A stretch of 6,692 nucleotides of DNA, from the NCBI GenBank assembly GCA_023443705.1, contig JAEZTD010000061.1, positions 1-6,692 on the forward strand, given 5' to 3'. Of this stretch, positions 1 to 4,432 are shown piece by piece. Source of the stretch: Bacillota bacterium (GTDB lineage: Bacteria; Bacillota; Clostridia; Christensenellales; Aristaeellaceae). The stretch's first letter is position 1, and each line of letters begins with the position of its first letter. The notes under the pieces were generated by a model. It saw only the letters and a program-made list of their open reading frames with translations. It had not been told where the DNA came from and made no database searches. Made by a program: the position numbers and the translations under genes.

Positions 1-121
1 CATCGCCCGCGTTGACCCGCGCTCCACCGCGCGCGGCGGCGACAAGATCAAGGTCGCCTTCGACGCCAACCGCCTCCACTTCTTCGATGCGGAGACGTTC
101 AACACCATCCTCAACCGCTGA
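1..121 (+). CDS. ABC transporter ATP-binding protein, C-terminal fragment (MsmX/UgpC/MalK-like)
   Basis: Only the last 39 codons and a TGA stop (119-121) are in the window; the gene enters from the left edge. The readable tail has the pattern DKIKVAFDANRLHFFD followed by AETFNTILNR, which matches the end of the C-terminal OB/TOBE-like regulatory domain of MalK-type ATPases that energise carbohydrate ABC importers (MsmX, MsmK and UgpC types). By family knowledge such proteins sit on the cytoplasmic face of the importer and often serve several sugar-binding/permease sets. The nucleotide-binding domain lies outside the window, so the assignment rests on about 40 residues and the substrate cannot be stated. 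The following gene is 378 bp away with its own promoter signals, so it is unlikely to be co-transcribed. Confidence 0.7.
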   Translation, partial: IARVDPRSTARGGDKIKVAFDANRLHFFDAETFNTILNR

Positions 122-170
122 GGAGTCCGCGTGGTGAATCGCTGAACGGCGTTATTTGTTGATTAATTTT

Positions 171-215
171 CCGCCGCAGACGGTAAGACGATATTGTCTT
201 ATCTCTCTGCGGCGG
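171..215. repeat. Nested inverted repeat overlapping a promoter (operator or terminator stem)
   Basis: The outer arms CCGCCGCAGA (171-180) and TCTGCGGCGG (206-215) are perfectly complementary over 10 bp. Inside them, TAAGAC (184-189) and GTCTTA (196-201) form a second 6-bp stem around GATATT, giving an almost perfect 18-bp palindrome at 184-201. As RNA this would be a strong hairpin that could end transcription of the upstream ABC gene, but no T-tract follows on the plus strand. As DNA, the inner palindrome covers the -35 of the promoter at 194-222, a typical operator position. The sequence does not decide between the two roles. Confidence 0.6.
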
Positions 216-222
216 ATATACT
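194..222 (+). promoter_or_regulatory. Sigma-A type promoter upstream of the PucR-family gene
   Basis: TTGTCT (194-199, four of six match to TTGACA) and TATACT (217-222, five of six match to TATAAT) are separated by exactly 17 bp, and AT-rich sequence follows. Transcription would start near 229, giving a leader of about 270 nt before the ATG at 500. The -35 lies inside the nested inverted repeat at 171-215, so a repressor bound there would block it. Confidence 0.6.
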
Positions 223-293
223 ATATATAGTGGCGTTGTGCCAGACGCGCTTCTACCAGGTTGAACAGCCTTTGCGGTTTTTCGCCCGGAAGG

Positions 294-315
294 CGCGGGA
301 CATACCGCGTTTTTT
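294..315 (+). terminator. Intrinsic-terminator-like hairpin inside the leader (possible attenuator or sRNA end)
   Basis: CGCGG (294-298) pairs with CCGCG (305-309) around a 6-nt loop, and six Ts (310-315) follow directly. It sits about 65-85 nt downstream of the start predicted from the 194-222 promoter and nearly 200 nt before the next start codon. That is the arrangement of a transcription attenuator or of the end of a short RNA. The stem is only 5 bp (plus possible G-U pairs), so efficiency is uncertain. A competing pairing, 246-250 with 293-297, would take up the 5' arm and could act as an antiterminator; this is inference. Confidence 0.45.
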
Positions 316-358
316 GGCGTTATGTGAGGCACAGGAATGGAGACGCTTTCGCCCCGCC

Positions 359-388
359 CGCTGACTGCCCAAATCCGTTCAGTCGGCG
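359..388 (+). other. Leader hairpin
   Basis: CGCTGACTG (359-367) and CAGTCGGCG (380-388) can form a 9-bp stem with one T-G pair and a 12-nt loop. No T-run follows, so it is not an intrinsic terminator. It lies between the attenuator-like hairpin and a TATAAT box at 401-406. Role unknown. Confidence 0.35.
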
Positions 389-406
389 CCCGCTCCGGTT
401 TATAAT
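378..406 (+). promoter_or_regulatory. Possible second, proximal promoter (TATAAT at 401-406)
   Basis: A perfect TATAAT hexamer lies 93 bp upstream of the ATG at 500. At 17-bp spacing the -35 position holds TTCAGT (378-383), a poor match, and there is no TG extension, so the promoter would be weak or activator-dependent. If used, it would bypass the terminator-like hairpin at 294-315. Confidence 0.3.
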
Positions 407-499
407 CAGAATGTCGAGGGGATCGCCCTTTTGATATTCCCCCAAACAGAGACAAAATAAAAAGTCGGTCGTACGGCAAGCCGAACGGGAGGAATAGGG

Positions 500-1570
500 A
501 TGTATCTGGACCATCGCGTCATCGCGAAGATCTCAAGCCTGCTTTCGAAAATCAGCATGAACGTCATGCTGCTGGACAACAACGGTCAGGTGATCTTGCC
601 CGAGGACAATAACCGCGAATTCACACTGCCCGAGGTACTCAGACAGAACCCCACGGCACCTTTGGTGTATGGCGGGTTCACGCTCATCGGCACGGAGGGC
701 ACGCATCCGCTGTTTTTGTGCCTGCCCGGCGACTCTCAGGATGTGTCGAACTGCGCAATTCTTTGCGCGGAAATGATCAACATGCTGACCAAGGTGGATC
801 TGCCGCACGCCGACCGCGAGCAGTCTCTTCGGTGCATCCTCCGCGAGGAGGTCGAAGGCGCGGAGCTGGAGTCGCTGGCCATGGAGCATACCATCCCGCT
901 GGAGAAGAACCGCTGCGTGGTGCTTTTGCACCTGTCCCATGTGGATACTGAGACGACGCTCAACATCCTGGAAAACGTCGCTCCCGAAGCGGGCGGCGAT
1001 TCGATTGTCGAGATCGACCGGCACACGGTTGTGCTCATCAAGCAAATCGAAGAGCAGGAGGATTTTGAGGAGCTGGAGCAGCTGGGCCAGGCGATTGAAT
1101 CCACCTTCATTAGCGAGACCAGCTACCCGGTGCACATCGGCATCGGCGAGCCGAAGAAATCTCTGTCGCTTTTGTCCGAATCCTTCCGCGAGGCCCGCAA
1201 GGCCATCGACGTGGGGCGCGTCTACCGCCCGGACAATCACGTTTTCGTCTACAGAAAGCTGCTCCTTGAGCGCTTCCTGGTCGACATCTCCCCGGAGATG
1301 AGCCAGAAATACAACCTGCTCATGTTCAACCGCAAGACGGCGCGGCTCTTCAACGAGGAGATGCTGCACACCATCGAAAAGTTTTTCGAGAACAGCCTGA
1401 ACCTCTCGGAGACCGCGCGGCAGATCTACATCCACCGCAACACACTGGTCTACCGGCTGGACAAGGTGCAGCGGATCATCGGCCTCGACCTGCGCTCCTT
1501 TGACGACGCGGTCACCTTCAAAATGATGATGCTGCTCGGCAAGACGGGCGAGCACAAGAATCGGATCTGA
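500..1570 (+). CDS. PucR/CdaR-family transcriptional regulator
   Basis: A 356-aa probable DNA-binding regulator. The start ATG is preceded by GGGAGG (487-492) at 7-nt spacing. The C-terminal part, residues about 289-347, has the PucR-type helix-turn-helix: a helix with LNLSETARQIYIHRNTLVYR followed by a second helix (VQRIIGLDLRSFDDAVTFK), the hallmark of this family. Residues about 105-255 resemble the GGDEF-like middle domain of CdaR/PucR proteins, which is not a cyclase. Residues 1-98 form a small N-terminal domain I cannot assign; it might sense a ligand or partner. No membrane segment is seen. Known relatives activate genes for purine, sugar-diacid or amino-acid use, but nothing here identifies the inducer. 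The next gene, an S41 peptidase, begins 40 bp downstream in the same direction and is the nearest candidate target or partner. The leader contains an inverted repeat over the promoter, consistent with autoregulation (inference). Confidence 0.85.
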   Translation: MYLDHRVIAKISSLLSKISMNVMLLDNNGQVILPEDNNREFTLPEVLRQNPTAPLVYGGFTLIGTEGTHPLFLCLPGDSQDVSNCAILCAEMINMLTKVDLPHADREQSLRCILREEVEGAELESLAMEHTIPLEKNRCVVLLHLSHVDTETTLNILENVAPEAGGDSIVEIDRHTVVLIKQIEEQEDFEELEQLGQAIESTFISETSYPVHIGIGEPKKSLSLLSESFREARKAIDVGRVYRPDNHVFVYRKLLLERFLVDISPEMSQKYNLLMFNRKTARLFNEEMLHTIEKFFENSLNLSETARQIYIHRNTLVYRLDKVQRIIGLDLRSFDDAVTFKMMMLLGKTGEHKNRI

Positions 1571-1600
1571 AGCGCATAGGATGTTCCGATCCTGATTCTT
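1556..1600. repeat. Inverted repeat across the regulator/peptidase junction
   Basis: AAGAATCGGAT (1556-1566) is complementary to ATCCTGATTCTT (1589-1600) over 11 bp with a single bulged T at 1593. The left arm covers the last codons of the regulator gene, the loop holds its TGA, and the right arm ends at the base before the GGAGG that serves the next gene. There is no T-tract, so it is not an intrinsic terminator. It may influence translation or mRNA processing between the two genes. Confidence 0.4.
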
Positions 1601-1605
1601 GGAGG
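1601..1605 (+). promoter_or_regulatory. Ribosome binding site that sets the S41 peptidase start
   Basis: GGAGG lies 5 nt before the ATG at 1611. An in-frame TTG at 1599 is embedded in the same segment and would leave this site inside the coding region, so ATG 1611 is the better start. Confidence 0.75.
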
Positions 1606-1610
1606 CGTTC

Positions 1611-2828
1611 ATGGGCAAGCGATCAATCGTTTGGCTTTCGGTACTGTGGATTGTGGTGGTGGTGGCCGGCGTTTCGTCGGCCATTACGTTGCGCATTTCC
1701 GGCGGTGTGCTGCCGAGTGCCGATCAAGAGGACGGCTCGGTGGTGGTTTCTCAGGAGGAGTACGCCCTGATCGAGCGTTACCGGAGGCTGGACGAGGTGC
1801 GCGGCATCCTCGAAACTGACTATTACAAGGCGCTGGACGAGGACAAACTGGTGTTGGGCGCGGTGCGCGGCATGCTGGAGAGCGTTGAGGACCCCTACAC
1901 CTTCTACTACACCCCCGACGAAATGCAGCAGATGGCCGAGCGCAGCCAAGGCGTTTACGAGGGCGTAGGGCTTCTGCTTTCCGCTGACAAGGACGGCATG
2001 CTGGTGGTTCTGCGCATCTTTGAGGACTCTCCGGCGATCGAAGCGGGTGTCAAGCCCGGCGACGTGGTATTGGCTGTCAACGGCGAGACCGTCAGTGCCT
2101 CCGATGCCCGGACGATGGACGAAGCCATCCAGATGATTCGCGATTTCAGCGGCGACTCGCTGGAGCTGACGCTCCGGCGGGGCAAGAAGGTGCAGACCAT
2201 CTCGCTGAAACCCCGCACCATCACGATGAAGCGGGTCTCCCATCAGGTGCTGCCCGGCGACATCGGCTACATCATGATCTATGAGTTCATCGGCGACGAC
2301 GCCACGGGCTTCATTTCGGCGGTGAACGACCTGAAAAAGCAGAACGTCAAGGGCCTCATCATCGACGTGCGCTCGAACCCCGGCGGACTTCTGTCCGACG
2401 TGGTCAAGATCGCCGACCAGTTGCTGCCGGCAGGGCTGATCGTCTACACCCAGGACCGGAGTGGGGCGCGGGAGGAGTATTACTCCGAGGAAGGTCACTG
2501 GGACGTGCCGATGGCGGTCGTGGTCAACGGCATGTCGGCCAGCGCGTCGGAGATTCTGGCGGGCGCGCTGCAGGACTACGGCGTCGCCAAGGTCGTTGGC
2601 GCCAAGACCTATGGCAAGGGCATCGTGCAGACCATGCTGCCCTTCAGGACGGACGGCGCGGGCATGCAGCTGACCACCGCCACCTACTACACACCCAAAG
2701 GGCGCTCTATCCACGGCGTCGGCATCGAGCCGGACGTGGCGGTGGAAGCCACCGTCTCGGTGGGCGGCACCCCGAATCTTCAAAAAGACGCGCAGCTCAA
2801 GGCGGCATATGATCTTTTGACCAAGTAG
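1611..2828 (+). CDS. S41-family C-terminal processing peptidase (CtpA/CtpB-type), membrane-anchored
   Basis: A 405-aa serine protease of the carboxy-terminal processing (Prc/CtpA) family. Residues about 7-27 are a strongly hydrophobic segment (WLSVLWIVVVVAGV core) acting as signal peptide or membrane anchor, so the enzyme should work outside the cytoplasmic membrane. A PDZ domain covers about 112-195 (VYEGVGLLL through GVKPGDVVLAVNGE). The S41 catalytic domain follows. It carries the conserved LIIDVRSNPGG at about 249-259. The nucleophile Ser311 lies in NGMSASASEILAGALQDY and the general-base Lys336 in KTYGKGIVQT; their 25-residue spacing matches known family members. The length is normal for Gram-positive CtpA/CtpB. 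No lipobox is seen. In Bacillus CtpB cleaves a sporulation signalling protein; the substrate here is unknown and family membership does not show it. The gene probably shares an operon with the upstream regulator and ends at a strong terminator. Confidence 0.93.
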   Translation: MGKRSIVWLSVLWIVVVVAGVSSAITLRISGGVLPSADQEDGSVVVSQEEYALIERYRRLDEVRGILETDYYKALDEDKLVLGAVRGMLESVEDPYTFYYTPDEMQQMAERSQGVYEGVGLLLSADKDGMLVVLRIFEDSPAIEAGVKPGDVVLAVNGETVSASDARTMDEAIQMIRDFSGDSLELTLRRGKKVQTISLKPRTITMKRVSHQVLPGDIGYIMIYEFIGDDATGFISAVNDLKKQNVKGLIIDVRSNPGGLLSDVVKIADQLLPAGLIVYTQDRSGAREEYYSEEGHWDVPMAVVVNGMSASASEILAGALQDYGVAKVVGAKTYGKGIVQTMLPFRTDGAGMQLTTATYYTPKGRSIHGVGIEPDVAVEATVSVGGTPNLQKDAQLKAAYDLLTK

Positions 2829-2835
2829 CGTCGAC

Positions 2836-2871
2836 AAAAAAGCCCGGCTTTTTTGAAAGGCCGGGTTTTTT
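2836..2871. terminator. Bidirectional intrinsic terminator between the convergent genes
   Basis: CCCGGCTTTT (2843-2852) pairs with AAAGGCCGGG (2856-2865) in a 10-bp stem with one G-T pair and a 3-nt loop. Six Ts (2866-2871) follow on the plus strand, and six As (2836-2841) precede it, which read as a T-tract on the minus strand. It starts 8 bp after the peptidase stop and lies 21 bp past the thyX stop, so it can serve both convergent genes. Confidence 0.9.
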
Positions 2872-2891
2872 GTCTTCGCGCGGAAGCTGCA

Positions 2892-4196
2892 TCAGGGGCG
2901 GATGGATGGCCGTGGATTGCCGCAGGACATGCGCCCTTCCGGACAGGCGCCGTCAATCTGACAGCTGGGGCCGTACATGTCGAAAAGGGCGGGGAAGGAC
3001 GAAGCGAGGGCGGAGAGCATCTTTTCCGCAAAGCACCGGATCTCCCATTGGGCCCGGTCGCAGGCGCGCAACTTCACAAAGTGCAGCAGCTCCCGGGCGT
3101 TGACCGTCATCAAAAAGGATGTCGTAAGGCCGGAGAGGGCATAATAGGACAGGTCTTCTGGAGAAAGGCCATGCTCCGCCATGGCGCGGGCCTCGGCGGC
3201 GTTCGCGTGAACGGCTTCCTCATAGATGCGACGCGCTTCGTCGTTTTCCCGGATTGACTCGGGCAGCACATAGGCGTAGCCGCCCAGTGCCGACACCGTG
3301 GGCTGGAAAATGGGCGAGAGCATCCGGTGACGCGCGAAATGGGTGACGCAGGCCAGCGATGCGCCGTCGATCTGGAATGTGTATGTCAGCGCTTCCAACT
3401 CTCGTGGACGGGAATCCGTCAGAAGATGCGCGTAATCGCCCGGCCGGAGCCTGCCCGAGAAGGCCATTGCCCGGTCGAGCAGCCCACGAGCGTCGCCAGG
3501 GGCCGCCAGAAGCGTTACGCCGGCTTCCGCGGGTGCAGGGCTGCCAACGGCGCCAGAGAGCTTTACGAGCGCTGTACGGGCGTATTTTTCGCGATCCGCG
3601 GCGAGGAAGCCGGGATATTTCAGTTCGATCTGCTCCTCAAGCTGCGCGCCAAGATCCCGAAGCTCGGTATACGCGGCGCCGCGGCCGTAGCTGAGCGAGA
3701 GTGCCATCGCCGAAAGCTCCCGAAGGTTGCAAGTGACAAAGAAATTTGACCGGAGCGAGTAGGGTAGTACGAAGCGCGCGTCCTCCCGAGGAACCAATGC
3801 CTCCAGTTTTTCGTAGGCCTCAAACAGGCGCGCCATGTGCGCCGAATAGCGCGCATTCTGCCGCACGGAGGCGGGCGTAAAGAAGCCGGCGTCCTTGAAA
3901 TCCACATACCGGCGGGATTTGACGATGAACGACGCCAGGCGGAATTCAATCATGAATTGCTCCGCCAGCACCGACACGTTTTCAAAGGCAACGGAATAGA
4001 CCTGGTGCTCAATCAGCGATTTGTGGCCTGAGTCCAGCACCTTTTTGACCAGCGGAAGGTTCCGATCGTCGCCTTCAGAGCGCTCAAAGACCTCCAGCGA
4101 TGATCCCGGCCTGGTCGAAAGGCGCGCCGCCGCCGCGCACATCTGGAGCCCCCGGTCGGTTTCTGCGATCATTTTCACCCTAGATATGCCCGCCAA
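2892..4196 (-). CDS. thyX: Two-domain (tandem) flavin-dependent thymidylate synthase ThyX
   Basis: A 434-aa protein with two ThyX-like halves. ThyX uses FAD, NADPH and methylene-tetrahydrofolate to convert dUMP to dTMP; usual single-domain enzymes are about 220-250 aa homotetramers with active sites shared between subunits. The N half begins RVKMIAET and has GHKSLIEH (57-64), then EFRLASF and SRRYVDF (84-100) where the family signature RHRxxS...QSxRY would be, so the first Arg and His are lost. The C half keeps RHRMLS (289-294) but has FQPT in place of the QS segment. It also keeps the dUMP-site motif NARELLHFVKLRACDRAQWEIR (first residue 366, ends 387). The tail has three cysteines (C412, C418, C425). 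The start is TTG at 4196, 7 nt after GGGAG; GTG 4178 or ATG 4172 are alternatives. The gene is divergent from nrdD, another deoxynucleotide-synthesis gene. Whether the enzyme is active is inferred from the retained motifs; no thyA is visible here. Confidence 0.85.
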   Translation of the reverse strand: MAGISRVKMIAETDRGLQMCAAAARLSTRPGSSLEVFERSEGDDRNLPLVKKVLDSGHKSLIEHQVYSVAFENVSVLAEQFMIEFRLASFIVKSRRYVDFKDAGFFTPASVRQNARYSAHMARLFEAYEKLEALVPREDARFVLPYSLRSNFFVTCNLRELSAMALSLSYGRGAAYTELRDLGAQLEEQIELKYPGFLAADREKYARTALVKLSGAVGSPAPAEAGVTLLAAPGDARGLLDRAMAFSGRLRPGDYAHLLTDSRPRELEALTYTFQIDGASLACVTHFARHRMLSPIFQPTVSALGGYAYVLPESIRENDEARRIYEEAVHANAAEARAMAEHGLSPEDLSYYALSGLTTSFLMTVNARELLHFVKLRACDRAQWEIRCFAEKMLSALASSFPALFDMYGPSCQIDGACPEGRMSCGNPRPSIRP

Positions 4197-4203
4197 GCGA
4201 TCA

Positions 4204-4208
4204 CTCCC
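4204..4208 (-). promoter_or_regulatory. Ribosome binding site supporting a TTG start for thyX
   Basis: On the minus strand GGGAG is followed by 7 nt and then TTG (4196-4194). The alternative ATG at 4172-4170 has AGGGTG just before it, a weaker and more tightly spaced site. The downstream starts would remove six to eight residues ahead of the first predicted ThyX strand. Confidence 0.55.
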
Positions 4209-4219
4209 TTTTTATTGAT

Positions 4220-4248
4220 ATTGTACCAAACACCCGACCGGCGCGCAA
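4220..4248 (-). promoter_or_regulatory. Promoter for thyX (extended -10)
   Basis: On the minus strand TTGCGC (4248-4243) and TACAAT (4225-4220) are 17 bp apart, and the -10 is preceded by TGG, forming an extended -10 element that can offset the weak -35. The start would be near 4213, leaving a leader of only about 16 nt that contains the ribosome binding site. Confidence 0.55.
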
Positions 4249-4345
4249 TGGGCAATTGCCGAAGCATGACACACACCGAGGCCGGCATGGCGAAACCTCG
4301 CGTTCCGAACACTTTGTAAAATCGCCCCTGCGCCCACCTGTTGTA

Positions 4346-4374
4346 TTGACAGCCCTTGTCGACCACAATATAAT
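4346..4374 (+). promoter_or_regulatory. Perfect-consensus sigma-A promoter for nrdD
   Basis: TTGACA (4346-4351), a 17-bp spacer and TATAAT (4369-4374) match the vegetative consensus at all twelve positions. The start would be near 4381, giving a leader of about 52 nt. A promoter this strong usually needs a repressor to be regulated; a possible NrdR box overlaps the -10. Confidence 0.88.
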
Positions 4375-4378
4375 GTAT
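4363..4378. promoter_or_regulatory. Possible NrdR box over the nrdD -10
   Basis: CCACAATATAATGTAT contains the near-palindrome ACAATATAATGT (10 of 12 positions symmetric), similar to the AT-rich ACAC...GTGT boxes bound by the ribonucleotide reductase repressor NrdR. NrdR boxes normally occur in pairs a whole number of helical turns apart. Upstream I see only a degenerate candidate (CCACCTGTTGTATT, 4334-4347). AT-rich -10 regions can look like this by chance. Confidence 0.35.
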
Positions 4379-4388
4379 TTGAAGCATC

Positions 4389-4409
4389 AAGGCGGCAGTG
4401 CGCCGCTTT
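4389..4409 (+). other. Hairpin in the nrdD 5' leader
   Basis: AAGGCGGC (4389-4396) pairs with GCCGCTTT (4402-4409) over 8 bp with one G-T pair and a 5-nt loop. It starts about 8 nt from the predicted transcript end and is not followed by a T-tract, so it looks like an mRNA-stabilising 5' hairpin rather than a terminator. It leaves the GGAGG at 4420-4424 free. Confidence 0.45.
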
Positions 4410-4432
4410 ATTCATCCCCGGAGGCGAGTAAA

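Noticed and set aside
229..280. Resemblance to a purine riboswitch (TTCTACC between two small hairpins)
   Set aside because: The sequences flanking the two hairpins are not complementary, so there is no P1 stem, and the loops lack the GG/CC kissing pairs and the CCGTAAA loop.
290..315. Resemblance to a T-box (ACATACCGCG followed by Ts)
   Set aside because: The T-box bulge sequence with TGG is missing, there is no room for a stem I with a specifier loop after the promoter, and the downstream gene is not an amino-acid or tRNA-charging gene.
148..323. Direct repeat GGCGTTAT at 148-155 and 316-323
   Set aside because: Eight bases with no flanking similarity; expected by chance at this base composition.
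111..479. Minus-strand open frame of 122 codons in the intergenic region
   Set aside because: No recognisable protein features, overlaps promoter, hairpin and terminator signals of the other strand, and no convincing ribosome binding site was seen.
1599..1601. TTG start for the S41 peptidase four codons upstream
   Set aside because: It overlaps the start of the GGAGG site and lacks its own ribosome binding site; ATG 1611 is correctly spaced.
533..1696. Long minus-strand open frame (387 codons) opposite the regulator gene
   Set aside because: A codon-bias shadow in GC-rich DNA: the opposite strand has a clear PucR-type helix-turn-helix, while this product has no motif and a composition typical of antisense frames.
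1623..2837. Long minus-strand open frame (404 codons) opposite the S41 peptidase
   Set aside because: The plus strand has Ser/Lys catalytic motifs and a PDZ domain; the antisense product is His/Val/Arg-rich without recognisable domains.
2853..3257. Plus-strand open frame opposite the end of thyX
   Set aside because: It starts inside the terminator hairpin and lies antisense to conserved ThyX motifs.
4277..4300. CGAGG/CCTCG inverted repeat between the divergent promoters
   Set aside because: Only 5 bp with a 14-nt loop; not distinguishable from chance without comparison to relatives.
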